Of a stretch of DNA of 64,000 nucleotides, positions 34,381 to 46,689 are shown one piece after another. Below the pieces are notes generated by a model that did not search any database, was not told the DNA's origin, and worked only from the letters and a program-made list of their open reading frames with translations. The DNA comes from Vombatus ursinus (taxonomy: Eukaryota > Chordata > Mammalia > Diprotodontia > Vombatidae): assembly GCF_900497805.2 (NCBI RefSeq), contig NW_020954687.1, forward strand, positions 17,250,896 through 17,314,895. The letters are read 5' to 3'. Every line of letters begins with the position of its first letter. Within the stretch, counting starts at the first letter, position 1. The position numbers and the translations under genes are program-made.

Positions 34381-35365
34381 AAATTAACTCAAAGTGGTTC
34401 AATCTGACTTCAGGTACCATTGCAGTTAGAGAGAGGGGAGAACTTCCCCCTCAAAAAGATGATTTGTACCTCCATAAGGATTATGCAGAGGTTTGTTCCT
34501 GATTAAGTGGCACTGTGATAAGTGTGTCCTGGGAACCATTGATTGGCATGGTGACAAAGGCCAGAAGATGTGTGGACGTGAAGAGACAGTGGCTACCCTG
34601 GAGATGAAAATATATTTCCAATGTTGGTACCTTGTGGCAAAGCCTTGATCACATAACTTAGTTATAGTTCTTCCTATTGGACAGTTGTAGATGTTACAGA
34701 AATGATTTATTTCCAGGTATGAGCGAAACTCATGAAGCTCTGATTTTTTTTTTAGTTCTTAAATTATATAAAGAAAAGTAGCTACATTTGGCATCTGCCC
34801 TATTTCAGTATACTCACTAGAGAAAGGGAGAAGATAGAGCAACAGTCAATCCTGGTGGTCAGAAGACAGCATTGCTTCCTCAGCTCATCATTGTTATTGT
34901 CACTGTATTTCTTTATGTAGGCTTGGTTTGGAAAACGAGCAAAACTCTTCTGTTAATAGTCACAAAGACTCCTACCCATTGGGCAGCAATTCATCTATTC
35001 TACTAGACATATGAAAGGTTGTCTTTCTCCCTCCAATACTGCTTGGAATATGTATTTCTAACTTATTTCCTGGGTATGAAAAAAAATCATCAGATAATTC
35101 CTTTAGTATCAAGTAAACAACTAGAATTGCTGTTCTGACTTTGATAGTAGCTTAATGTTGCCTAAGCATATGCATTTTTTTTTCTTTCCTCGGTGATATT
35201 CAACCATAGTACACTTATGACAAACAGCAAAAAGTGGTGAATGTTTATTTTTATATTATAATAAATAAAATTTATTTTATTTGAAATGTCTTTTAGCATT
35301 TCATAAAGTGTGGCAAAGCCAGAGTTTATAAGTTGTGTACATTTTTATTGAAATAAAGGGGTTTC
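34381..35365. other. Unique DNA, no gene recognised
   Basis: Moderate complexity, no coding frame of note. No repeat identified. Confidence 0.55.
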
Positions 35366-35543
35366 TTTTTGTTTGTTTTTTTGTTTTTTTTTTGTTTTGT
35401 TTTTGTTTTTAGGCAATTGGGGTTGACTTGCCCAGGGTCACACAGCTAGTAAGTGTCAAGTGTTCGTTCTGAAGCCAAATTTGAATTCAGGCCCTCCTCA
35501 TTTCAGGGCCGGTGCTCTATCCACTGCACCACCTAGCTGCCCC
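35366..35543 (-). mobile_element. tRNA-derived marsupial SINE
   Basis: (TTTTTG)n start, GGGTCACACAGCTAGTAAGT, then ACCACCTAGCTGCCCC. Flanking duplication not clear. Confidence 0.93.
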
Positions 35544-35944
35544 AAAATTCTCCTTTTTTTAAGATCACATTCAGTTTATTGGTATTTCATGGGGCAAAGG
35601 TGTTTATAAAACACACAATTCACATTGGTAGTTAGCTTATAGTGTCTGTGATCTCAACCTCAAGTACCTCAAGGAAAGTAAATTCAGAACTATCATTTAT
35701 TAATTATCTTCATATTTATAACACTCTTCCTTAGGGAAATAAAAAGTTAAATAATTTTTTGGGGGTTAGGTCATCAAAATGTATTGGAAATAGGACTTGG
35801 TTTTGATTCTGAGACCAATTCTTTTTTCAATATTTCTTGTTTCCTTGTGCTATGAATTTGGATTAATCAAATGTTAATGTCAAATATCTTCATATATAAT
35901 CATAAATACCAGTTCTCAATCATTAGTCCTGGATATGATAGAAG

Positions 35945-36015
35945 TGGTTTTTCATTAGGTATAAATTGGACTAAATGATCTTTGCAGCCCCTTCCAGCTC
36001 TGAGATTCTGTGATA
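35945..36015 (+). mobile_element. CR1/L3-type LINE 3' end
   Basis: TTGGACTAAATGATCTTTGC, CCCCTTCCAGCTCTGAG and ATTCTGTGATAA are the standard CR1/L3 3' terminus. Confidence 0.75.
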
Positions 36016-39000
36016 ATATGTTACAACTCCTAGAGCATTTAACCATAGGTGTCCATTACATTTCTTGGAGAAGTCAATCTGTGCATAAGGTCATACATGA
36101 GATTCCCTTAATAGCCAGCAATATACTCCTCCAAAAGTTGTTTGTAGAAACTGTTCAGTCACAGTACAATATTTACAAAGACAAGCAATTATATGTCATT
36201 TGTCCCAACTTGCTTATAAATTACAATCTCACAGTGAAGCCAAGTTTTAAAGTAAAGGTTGATTAGGTGTCTCTCAACTATCATTTAAAGATCCTCATCC
36301 TTTAATTTTCATTCCTGCTCACCACCACCACCACCATCCAAGTCCCAGGCCCCTTTATAGTTCTGGTTAAGATTGTTATGCTGAGGGATCATTCCTGTTT
36401 TGCAGGAAATTATTTTAAGAAAATTCATATACACTAAGGGAGTATTGCCTCAATGGGTTACCTTCACATGATGTTTTTGTACTGTAAAAGAAGACAATGT
36501 TATTGGACAATTATTAACATAAATGAAGGAAATAAATGGAGCTTTACTGGTAGAATTTCATATATTATTGAGAGGCCAGTGGGACAACTCTTTGGGAACA
36601 AGAACACATTCCTAGCATCTCTCAAATCACATTGCGTAGGCAACAGTTTATTCTTCTTCTCCATAAAGCTGAAAATGTCTTGCCCTTTAGACTTCTGTAA
36701 GGCCTAAGCTTGGGAATAAGAGAATAGATATGCTATCATAAAGATTAAATAAAAAAGGAGCATTTATATTAACTATAGTAAAATGATTATCTTAAGATAC
36801 ATTACAGACATCTTAGACTTTCTCCTAGGATATATTCAAATGAAGTAAACTTGCCTGTGTCATTAACTTCATGTGCACCGTACTCTTAAACTGTAAGAGG
36901 CTTCCTCATATTAATATAGTTATGCTTTGTGCTGGCAATGAGTCACCAAGGAATCTTCCAAGGATCCATGTAACCCTGATTCTTTTTGTAGGAAAGCTGT
37001 TATTATTGAGTTTTTGCTTCACAGAACATTTTAATCATGCCTGAGTAGTGTGGGACATGCGTTTACATTAGTGCAAGTGGTGTCAATGTAGCACAAAAAA
37101 AATTTTCTCCTTGCAAAATTCACAGTCAACTCGTGTCCAAGAATTGTTCCTATCCTGGTGGATGTTAGGATACAAGTGCAAAAAGCTTGAATGGGCTAAT
37201 AACTATTATTATCCCCACAAAAAGTCAGATTCTTTAATCCAGTTGGTGGAAAGCAGAAAAAGGTAAGTTGATTTAATATCTAGTTGGCCAAAAAGTAGGA
37301 AAAAATATCACTACTTTTAATTTTTTCAATCATTTGTGTAGACATTACCTGCTTTGTTTCACAATTTAACTTAGTGGAAGATAGCAATTTTGTTGTTTTT
37401 GTGCCAAAGGTTTATCAGAAGGGTTTTATAAACATTTTCATAGTAAAGATCTGTTATGTATTTGCCCTAGGGTTTCTGGTCAAACTGAACTTTTTAAGGA
37501 GTAGAGAAATTGAACTATTAATGTAGTATTGTGAAGGTGAGGCCTGAAATTTGTGGGCAATGGACATTTTGTTGTGTGGAGAAGTTTAAATTCTCTGATT
37601 CTGATAGATTGGTGCACTACTGGGATATGATTTTCATTTTCTTAAGAATTTAAAAAGACCAAAGCTCTTTCATCTAGCATGCTTTCAAAGTATTAGAAAA
37701 GAATCATGAGTCAAGGCATACCTGCCAAAAGTGTATTTATTCAGAGAACCTCAGGAGCAAAAGTTCAGCAATGACACTAGGGAACACAGAGACCTCCTGG
37801 GCTGTATATCTCCATTCAGTCCAGTCAGGACAAAGACATTTCATAACTTCTATTTTCAACATCGACTTTTTCCACAGATAATCTTTACATATTATTGTCA
37901 TTTTCCCATCACAAAGAGTTAGTTGAACTGTTACTGTACAATGAGATGCAAAGGGAGCCTTGATAGATGGCATCTGCAGAGTCTTGGAATCTTTGTCAGC
38001 AGGAGAGGGCCATAGATCAGCCAACTCTGGGCAAAAATTGTACTCTGCTTTGAGAAATGACTAGCACCATCACTGCATGGCTATATTTCCCTGGCCCTGA
38101 CTTTGCCAGCAATTTAAATGTACTCTCTTGGCCCTAATTCAACGGGCTGCACTTTGAGATCCAAGAAGACACAGCAGTGTCTGTAGAGTCTTTTGGAGAA
38201 TTATGAGGATAGTGATGGTCAGAGTAATAACAATAGAGTTATCATCATAATAATCACAAATATAATGGAGGCTTGACACTGACCGCAAAAGTTCAATTGG
38301 CATTTCAGGAGCATACAGATGTGCTGCATTGTCATTAATGGGTCTCCAAAAGAGATTTCCATATCATTTTTGTGATGAACTTTTGACATAATAATCATGT
38401 TATTATTGAATTTATTTATTTTCATTCTGTAATGCAAATGAATTTTGGAAATGGCAAAAGTATATTAGTAAGATATTTATACTGACAAAGTTAAACTTTC
38501 CCCCCAAAAATAGTAATCTGCTCCTTAACCCCCTTCCATTTCTGCTCCTTTGAACAATTCCCACCCCTATCCAACATTGCATGATAACATTCTTTTGTTG
38601 TTTGCAGGTGGCAATGTTTAAATATGCTCCTGAGGTAAAACTTAACTGAATGAAAGCAAACATCCCTCAACGCATCTTTGTTATCTACCATCATTGGTAG
38701 CTCATGAATATTCTATTTAAAAAAAAGAACAAAATAGTGCATATGGTCTTATTGTTCAATGTAGGTGGTGTATCTTTCTTACCTAAATATCATCATGACT
38801 TATTTATTTTGAACTACAAAAAAGGTGCCAGATCAATCTCTCTAGAAATACTAAAACTTGGATTTAAAGAAAGTATAGAGGGCAATTTAGAAGGTATAAA
38901 GTAAATACTGTAAATCCAAAACAGAAAAAAAAAGATAGTGTTCATCTCAGCCTGGTTTTTGTACAATATGTCATTTATAAATTCCTCCAAAAAGACTTGT

Positions 39001-39894
39001 CACTTTCTTTTTGTTTCTAGTGACTCACAATCTTTTTTTTTTCCATTTCATTGATCATTACCATCTCTTCCAGAGGTCATGAACTTGATATGACCCAATG
39101 AGTGTTCTTAACAGATATTTTTAATGGCAGTAGTAGCTTTCATTATGCTCTAATATTTAGAAGGAAATATATATATATAATATATATGCACACATATGTG
39201 TTTTTTCTCCTTCCAATCATTCTGATCATACTCTATATGTTTTCAATCTGTCATTCTTAGTCCATATATTTCCAAAAATCATCTGCAAAATATTTAAAAA
39301 TCTGAATTTGCTGTAGTTCTTTTGAGGGGGAAGCAGTGATGGTTGCAAATGTGGCACTTGGGCCATTGATTGTCTCTTCTTCTCACTTCTCAGTCAGTCC
39401 TCCCTCCTTTTCTGTCTCTGCATCTCATGAAACTGAATATGTCATAATAATGAATAACCAAACCACACATGATTTCTAACTAGCTGCTAAGATGAACATA
39501 ATAATCACATCACTTGTACTGCGGTGAATCTCTTTCAGCAATTAATGTTGAAATTAGATAATTTATTTGATGGTAGACTTCTTTGCATGTTGCCATGCCC
39601 CTCCATCTAAAATAACTTGATGTAAATATGTACAATGGCATATAAATATAGACAGAGGAGCATTAACATAGTTTTAAATGTATTCTCTTTGGGTCTTAAG
39701 TAAATTTGTATAAACAAAACCAGAAAAATAAATAAATGCATTAGAGACTTATTTTTTTTTGGTCCTGTAGGTAATATATTTTATATGAAGAAAAGAAGAC
39801 CTGTATTTATTTTTAGCTCTAGTTAGATCACAGTCCTATCAAAGCTATTCAATATTTTTTTTATTTCAGGTGCAATATTATTGTTTTTCATTTC
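36016..39894. other. Long unique stretch, no gene recognised
   Basis: The longest run without a recognisable interspersed repeat. Small simple repeats only (CCA units at 36320-36336; TA tract at 39168-39188). The open frames of 60-95 codons have no recognised homology. It could be ordinary intergenic or intronic DNA; conservation cannot be judged from one sequence. Confidence 0.5.
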
Positions 39895-39985
39895 CACAAT
39901 TAAATAGTCACTTATTAAGTGTCCACTACAATTCAACAGTTATCTTATTAAACACCTGCTATGTACTAAGTGCTGTGCTAGGGAC
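39895..39985 (+). mobile_element. MIR-type SINE tail
   Basis: AACACCTGCTATGTACTAAG and TGCTGTGCTAGG are MIR/THER-like. Confidence 0.6.
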
Positions 39986-40170
39986 CATCTCCAGTCATCG
40001 TGATCTGTATCTTGTCACTGGACCCAGACGGCTCCAGAGGAGAAAGTGAGGCTGATGACTTTGCACAGCCCTGCCTCACTTAAATCCAATTCACTTGCAA
40101 GTCATGGCATCACCTTCCTGATGTCATGGTCCTCTTCAAGAACAAAGGACAAACAACAACAATTCCAACA
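39986..40170 (+). mobile_element. Dispersed SINE-like repeat, family not named
   Basis: CCAGTCATCGTGATCTGTAT, ACCCAGACGGCTCCAGAGG, CACAGCCCTGCCTCACT, GATGTCATGGTCCTCTTC and an AACAACAACAA end. A second, antisense tail of the same family lies at 22318-22366. I recall this text as a common marsupial repeat but cannot assign its library name. Confidence 0.7.
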
Positions 40171-40589
40171 ATGCCAACTCTAATTTGCCTTTTCAAATAG
40201 AACTTGTGAAGCATCTTCCTGTGTAGCTGTGACTTGCTTATTTCTTCTGATTTCATTTATAGTTATAATATGTAAGTCAAAATGCTTTTTTTCCTCCAGG
40301 AATATTATCACTCATTGATCATTGGATAAAGATATATTTAGAGTGTCCACCTTTAAGTTAAAATTTATGGAAAGAATAAAAACTCTATTACTCCCCGCCC
40401 CTGTCCTTTCTGTTCCTTCTTCATTGTCACTACAGAAGCCCAGAGGAAGATTACACAAGGCTAAAGGCCATTTTGTATTTTTCTTTGTTTTATAGGTTGC
40501 CATGGCCAAAGTAATTTCGAAGAATTGGCCGACCTACTGGTGACAAAGCTCTACGTTCATATCTAGGCTGGTGAGTAGAAAGCTGTCAA
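40171..40589. other. Unique spacer
   Basis: No feature recognised. Confidence 0.5.
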
Positions 40590-41850
40590 TCTTTGCACCA
40601 AATTTTTTTTTTAATTTTTTATGGCTAATAGGATTTTATTTTTAACCACATGTAAAGATAGTTTTCAACATTCATTTTCATAAGATTTCCTTCCTCCCTC
40701 CCATCTCCCTTCCCCAAGATGGCAAGCAATCTGATATAGATTATACATATGTAATCATATAAACATATTTCCACATTAGTCATGCTGTGAAAGAAGAAAA
40801 TAACAAAAGGGAAGAGCCACAAAAAGGTCAAAATAGTATGTTTCGATCTGTATTCAGAGTCCATAGGTTCTTTTTCTGGATGTGGATAGCATTTTCCATT
40901 GTGAGTCTTTTGGAATTATCTTGAATCATTATATTGATGAGAAGAGCTATATCAATTATGGTTGATAATCACAAAATACTGCTGTTGTTGTGTACAACAT
41001 TCTTCTGCTTCTGCTCACTTCACTCAGAATCAGTTCATAAAAGTCTTTCCAGGTTTTTCTGAAATCTGCCTGCTCATCAATTCTTGTAAACATTAGTGTT
41101 CCATTACATTCACATACCACACCACGTTCAGTCATTTCCCAAATGATGGGCATTCCCTCAATTTCCAATTTTTTGCCACCACAAAAAGAACTGCTATAAA
41201 TATTTTCGTACATGTAGGTCCTTTCTTCCTTTTTGTGATCTCTTCTGGATACAGAGCTAGTAGTGGCATTGCCAGATCAAAGAGTAGGCACAGCTTGTTT
41301 GCCCTTTGGGTATAGTTCCAAATTGTGCTCCAGAATGGTTGGATCAGATCACAACTCTACCAACTATGTACTAGCGTCCCACTTTTCCCACATCTTCATC
41401 AACATTTGTCATTTTCCTTTTCTGTCACATTAGCAAATCTGGTAGGTATGAGGTGGTACCTCAGAGTTGTTTTAATTTGCATTCCTCTAATCAATAGTGA
41501 TTTAAAGCATTTTTTCATATGACTATAGATGGCTTTAATTTCTTCATCTGAGAACTGTCTGTTCATATCCTTTGACCATTTCTCAATTGGATAATGCCTT
41601 GTATTCTTAAAAATTGGACTCAATTCTCTATATATTTGAGAAATGAGGCCTTTATCAGAAACACTGGTTTTAAAAAATTGTTTCCCAGCTTTCTGCTTTC
41701 CTTCTAATCTTGGTTGCATTGGTTTTATTTGTAGCTTACAATTTTCTGGTATAACCTTTGAGAAACTACCATCACTGCTATACTCTGGTAAGGCATTGGG
41801 ATAGGGTTTTATTGGAGAAATACAAAGTACACTAAAAATAATTTCAAGGA
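40590..41850 (-). mobile_element. LINE-1 3' end (ORF2 C-terminus and 3'UTR, antisense)
   Basis: A poly(T)-rich start at 40600, then the 3'UTR and ORF2 C-terminal region. The minus-strand frame 41399-41730 reads KGLISQIYRELSPIFKNTRH, YPIEKWSKDMNRQFSDEEIK and AIYSHMKKCFKSLLIRGMQI, plainly homologous to the human L1 ORF2 stretch WAKDMNRHFSKEDIYAAKKH and MKKCSSSLAIREMQIK. The element is 5' truncated at about 41850, and the text beyond 41399 is broken by shifts. Confidence 0.9.
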
Positions 41851-42084
41851 GGAGTAGCACTAATAACTGTGCAGATGACTGAAAAACTTCTTGTGGGAGA
41901 CAGCACTTGAGCTGTTCCTTGAAACTAGATCAAGTTTACAAAAGTAATCATCTTGATTTTCTCTGGTTAGATGTTGCAGTTATTTAAAGTGGTACTAGTC
42001 GTGAGATAATAAAAAGCTGTCATAGTCAAGGCTTGATTGTCCATTGTAAGTTTTACCGATAACCAAATAATAGTAAACCTCTTT
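41851..42084. other. Unique spacer before the ATP5F1B retrocopy
   Basis: No feature recognised. Confidence 0.5.
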
Positions 42085-42903
42085 ATTTTTTTTTGTGAGA
42101 TGTACATTTTATTCAAACGTTTAAATATTCAGACAGTACACAGCTTTTCTAATGAAAGTTCTTGTGTAGTTTCTTCAGACAAATGAAACTGAAGGAATAT
42201 GGCAAATGAAGGTGACTCCTCATGAGTGCTCTTCAGCCAGTTTTTCAGCTTTTGTCATAGCTTCTTCAAAAGGTCCGATCATATAGAAGGCCTGCTCAGG
42301 GAGATGGTCATACTGACCTGCCAAGATTTGCTGGAATCCCTTAATGGTTTCTTTCAGGGGCACCAACTTCCCCATATGTCCTGTGAAAACCTCAGCAACC
42401 TGGAACAGCTGTGACAAGAAACACTAGATTTTCTGGTCCCAAGACACTGTCAACTTGTCTTCTTCAGACAACCCATCCATACCAAGGATAGCAATGATGT
42501 CCTGGAGGGACTTAGAGTCCTGCAGAATCTTTTGCACACCTCAGGCAACATCATAGTGCTCACTGCCAACAATGTTGGGGTCCATGATCCAGGAAGTGGA
42601 GTCCAGAGGGTCCACTGCAAGGTAAATGCCCAGCTCAGCAATGGCCCAAGACTGCACAGTGGTAGCATTCAAGTGGACAAAGGTGGTGGCAGGAGCAGGA
42701 TCAGTCAAGTCATAAGCAGGCACACACATGGCTTGCACAGAAGTGACAGAACCCTTCTTGGTTGTGGTAATTCTTTCCTGCATGGTGCCCATTATTAGTG
42801 CCCACGGTGAGCTGGTATCCCATAGTAGAGGGGACTCTGCCTAGTAAAGCAGACACCTTTGAGCCAGCCTGAGTGAATCAGAAGACATTATCAATGAAAA
42901 GCA
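42085..42903 (-). pseudogene. ATP5F1B: Processed pseudogene of ATP synthase F1 beta subunit (5' truncated)
   Basis: ATP5F1B is the catalytic beta subunit of mitochondrial ATP synthase. The minus strand holds its last about 180 codons without introns: [27 protein letters not shown] (42840-42890), [131 protein letters not shown] and [10 protein letters not shown] with a stop at 42220-42222. A 3'UTR follows with AATAAA (complement of 42108-42113) and an A tract (42086-42094), so it was copied from a spliced, polyadenylated mRNA. Breaks: a frameshift after VGTNNG (near 42790), stops at Arg codons (VA* for VAR near 42541; another at 42428-42430; one at FR after DNV), and Arg to Trp changes. Not functional. 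Confidence 0.96.
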
Positions 42904-42909
42904 AATGAG

Positions 42910-42987
42910 GAAACAGAAGGACCTAGAAATTAAATGAGCTGCCCAGGGTTACCCATCTAGAAAGTGCAATGCTGGGGTTCAAAGAAA
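42910..42987 (+). mobile_element. MIR-type SINE fragment
   Basis: GAGGAAACAGAAGGACC, GAGCTGCCCAGGGTTACCC and GCTGGGGTTCAAA follow MIR order. Confidence 0.65.
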
Positions 42988-43715
42988 AGTCTTGTAAATC
43001 TCAATTAAATGTTGTTTCTTTGTGTTGTTTCTGTTTCATGACATCTGTCTTAGGTGTGTGTTCTGGGGGGAATCAAGCTAAATTGTTCACCTTCTCCAAT
43101 CTTTTTTGAAAAGGTTTATGATTCTGTATTGCCAGTAAATATAAAATCAAAGAGAAAAAAAATATAATGAATTAATTGTCAGTGTTCTTTTAAAAAATCT
43201 TGCTCTAACAAATGCTTTTTTTTTTTCAAACTCCTTGCTTTTCGGGGCAAAAGCACTGTTGTGCATAACATTTGAAGTTTCTTTTAGCTTATTTTTTTTT
43301 CTGTTCTGTATATATTATAGCATTAGCAGAATAAAGAGAAGATTCCTCTATTTTCATTGAAATGCACTGATGAAGGAATTGGCGCCATATATTAAGTGTC
43401 ACCAAAGATATTTCCTTTTTAGTTCAGAGGCAAAGTGTTACTAGCTGGAGGGGATGACTTGCTAGATTAAACATTAGCTTTCGAACACATAGGCTGCTTG
43501 CAGCTAAGGTTTAAATTTCAGCAATATCCACTCAGTATTTTATTCTTCCAGGCACAGAAGTACATTTCCTTGAAAGTGAAGAGAGAATCTTTGGAATGAT
43601 TTTTTTTTTTTTAACTTCAAGTGTGTTCTTTCCTAATCTGCATTAACAATCCTTTCCACACTCTGCATCTTACATAAATGACAACTTGTCCTTAAACAAG
43701 AATTTTCTCATGTAT
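42988..43715. other. Unique DNA, no gene recognised
   Basis: A few T runs (43216-43227, 43601-43612); no repeat or coding pattern seen. Confidence 0.5.
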
Positions 43716-43790
43716 GTGAATGTATGTGTGTATATGGAGATGTGTGTGTGTGTATGTGTGTGTAGATTTATCTATCCATCTATCTATCTG
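43716..43790 (+). repeat. (TG)n / (ATCT)n mixed microsatellite
   Basis: GTGTGTGTGTGTATGTGTGTG followed by four ATCT/ATCC units, next to a MIR. Confidence 0.9.
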
Positions 43791-43804
43791 CACATAGAGA
43801 GATG

Positions 43805-44022
43805 GAATAAGCATTCATATATTGGTTACAATGTACCACGTACTAGGCTAAGTGCTTTTTATAAATATTGTCTCATTTAATTCTCACAACAACCTTGGGA
43901 GGTAAGTGCTATTATTATCCTCATTTTACAATTGAAGAAACTGAGGCAAATAGTGGTTAAGTGACTTATCCAGGGTCACAGTTTGTAAATATATGAGGCT
44001 GGATTTGAACTTCAAATGAAGT
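43805..44022 (+). mobile_element. MIR/THER-type CORE-SINE
   Basis: CACGTACTAGGCTAAGTGC, TCTCATTTAATTCTCACAAC, TGAAGAAACTGAGGCAAAT, AAGTGACTTATCCAGGGTCA and AGGCTGGATTTGAACTTC: the antisense-order MIR text, nearly complete. Confidence 0.9.
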
Positions 44023-45930
44023 GAAATGAAAAAATTATTAATAAATGAATATGATCTAGTTCTTTGTGTTTGCGAAGATGATCACTTCACAACTGTTTCC
44101 CAAAAAGATTAAAAAAGAGGAAAAGATGATTCACAGAATAGACACTTTAAAAAAATAAGAAAAAAAACTCTTTTTAAGTTTTCTCAAGGACATAGTAGAG
44201 AACCAATGTTAAGAACGCCTTGCTTTTAACCAAAGTGTATATGAGTTTTTTTGTTTTATAGTAAAGTCCTTCCATAATTCTTCTAAAGACACTCATTTTA
44301 ATTAAGGGTAATTTTTCGGTAATGGTATTTCAATAGCTTTTTTTTGTGATCACTCCTTGAAGGGAAAAAAGGGAAATCATGACTAAAGGGCATCACTACA
44401 TTATGAAAAAAAAAGGCCTACTTGGATAAATGTTATAGTGGTGATTATCCTTAGCAGACACATTTTAAAGGTTATCACTCTCATTGCTTCCCTTAGACAT
44501 ATGATTCCATTGTAAAAGTAGTAGCTCTGTTCTCATCAGACAACCAGACAGAATGTGAAGTCTAATGCAGCAGAAGGGAAAAAGAAAAGACAAAACATTG
44601 TTCAACTCTAGCATAAGCCTGGGGCTGGACTGCTTCCATAGTTGTACCATTTACTTTATCAAATCTAGACAGGGCTTAAGAAGGTAAGTGAATGTTTACA
44701 GTGCTTCTAGATCCATTATTACTATGCCAAAATGAAACCATAATGATTGGATTGGACTTTAATCCCAAAAGGACATTTAGAAGTCATGATCCTACACATG
44801 CAACTCATCTATGAAACTTAAAGCTTGCCTGTTTTGACTTGCCTCTATTTCTATAACTAAAATGCATACTTTCTTTTCCTATAACATTAGTTTTATTCCC
44901 CCCCCCATTTGTGATTTAACTTGTATAATGAGTACCTTACAGGGAAATTCCCTCCACCGATGTATCATTCAGGAACATCATACTAGAGAATTGCCTGGCA
45001 CATTGAAAACTTATTTGCCACCATCACCTGGCTCATAGGTAGTGAAAGCAGAACTACCCAGGTCTTAGTGATTTCAAGGTCAATAACTATCCATTAGATC
45101 ACACATTCTCTCATATTTTACTCATTTTTCCTTCTTTTACATTGATATTGACTATTAATGGATGTTTTGGTGGTAATTATGGGTGCATATGTAGGTAAAA
45201 ACTCTAGCATTCCCCATCCTTGTTAAGTGTCATATTGACTTTTCCTGCAGTAATTTCTCACTGCTTGTGGTAAGTATATAGCAGAAGCCTACTTTAAATT
45301 GTGGCATGGCTATATTTATGAGACAAGACCAGAAAAAAAGGAAGTAGTAGATAATTTACATGTGTTTGGAATATTCTACCAAATCTCTGGACATCCATAG
45401 TTATTCAAAGAAAGCTTGAAAGCTGGAATATGTTTATATTTTGAATTTCCATTAAAATTTCATACTAAGGTCTTAAATACCTTGAATCCTAGAGAAACAC
45501 AAGGAAGACCCTAATCATTGATCATAGTTTATGAGTTTCAAATGGGGTAATACATGTATAAGAGTGAGATGTTTGATTTTACTCCACCCCATACCACTTA
45601 AAGTAAGATGTCTAACCTATCCATATCTCCCACAGCCTTGAGACTGTATATGGAAAAATTGGTCAAACTGTAGTACTGTTTTACAATAATCATATTCAAA
45701 TAAGCTGAGGTACCTTGGTTACTCCCCAGGGAGCAGCTATAATTTGCCAGCCTAATAAGAACAACAACAGAGCAAGTTGAGCATTAGCACACCCCTGTAA
45801 GGAACAAAGAAAAAAGAAATTGAAAGAAGAGGAAGGAAATAACAAGTAGCATCACTAGCTTTCTAAATATTTTAAAGCAGAAGATAGTGGGCTGGGGAAA
45901 TTCCCATTACCAAAAAATTTCCAAAGAGTT
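44023..45930. other. Unique DNA, no gene recognised
   Basis: No repeat family or coding pattern recognised. Confidence 0.5.
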
Positions 45931-45932
45931 TA

Positions 45933-45990
45933 CTACTACTACTATTACTATTACTACTACTACTACCATTACTACTAATAATAATAACAA
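45933..45990 (+). repeat. (TAC)n / (TAA)n microsatellite
   Basis: TACTAC units with TAT interruptions, passing into AATAATAAT, directly before a MIR. Confidence 0.95.
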
Positions 45991-46262
45991 CAAATAGCTA
46001 ACATTTATGTATTGCTTACCATGTTCGAGGAACTGTGTTAAGTGCTTTACAGTTTTTATCTCATTTCCTCCTCATAACAAATCTGGGAGGTAGATGCTAT
46101 TACTATAATACCCATTTTAAAGATGAGAAAACTGAGGCAAACAAAGTTTAAATGACTTTCCCAGGGCCTCACAGCTATTAAGTTCTGAGGTTGATTTTGA
46201 AATCAGACTTTGCTAACTCCAGGTTTGATGTTGTATTCCATATATTAAGTAGCTGCCTAATA
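45991..46262 (+). mobile_element. MIR/THER-type CORE-SINE
   Basis: AACATTTATGTATTGCTTAC, GTGTTAAGTGCTTTACAG, GATGAGAAAACTGAGGCAAA, GACTTTCCCAGGGCCTCACA and TGCTAACTCCAGG: almost full length and homologous to 43805-44022. Confidence 0.92.
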
Positions 46263-46689
46263 ACTAGATAGAAATACAAATGTGAGGTTTGATAGAGAAT
46301 CCAACCTCTGTTTAAATGTGAGATTTTTTTTCTTTTTTTTTTTTTTTTACTAACTGCGACCTCAAATAACTTTGAACTTTGTGTTTACAATAAAATCCCT
46401 GGAACCCAAACTCAGAATTAGAAAAGGGCCATAGCCATGTTTCTCTGGTCCTAGACTCAAAACAGGTCCTCTCCATTGTTGCTCTCACTCAGAAAATACA
46501 TCACAGACTTATCTCACCAGCTAAAAGCAAAGCTTCAGTACTATGACCCTGCCCTCTACGAAGATATCATGGACTCAGCCCCACAGACTTACTCTAGGCC
46601 TTATTGTTGTCCCCTTGGTCTCAAAACAGGATTAAGGAATCCGGCCCCCTGCATCAGAACAATGGTAAGCCAGCAGCAAAGCTGCTTGC
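46263..46689. other. Unique DNA with an exon-like segment at 46475-46670
   Basis: Includes a T17-like run (46326-46348). The segment 46475-46670 is preceded by a pyrimidine-rich CTCTCACTCAG and followed by AATGGTAAG, which resemble splice acceptor and donor. One frame between is open (KYITDLSHQLKAKLQYYDPA...). I do not recognise the protein; it may be chance, or 5' leader sequence of the adjacent retrocopy. Confidence 0.35.

Noticed and set aside
37737-38024. A 95-codon minus-strand frame in unique DNA
   Set aside because: No homology that I recognise, no splice or promoter context; about the length expected by chance in 64 kb.
36016-39894. Possible conserved noncoding or enhancer region, because repeats are scarce here
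   Set aside because: Absence of repeats alone is not evidence; no motif cluster was recognised and conservation cannot be tested from one sequence.
41399-41860. A 153-codon minus-strand frame as a host gene
   Set aside because: Most of it is plainly LINE-1 ORF2 C-terminus (KWSKDMNRQFSDEEIK).
42220-42792. A working ATP synthase beta gene
   Set aside because: 5' truncated, with stops and a frameshift, no introns and a poly(A) tract.
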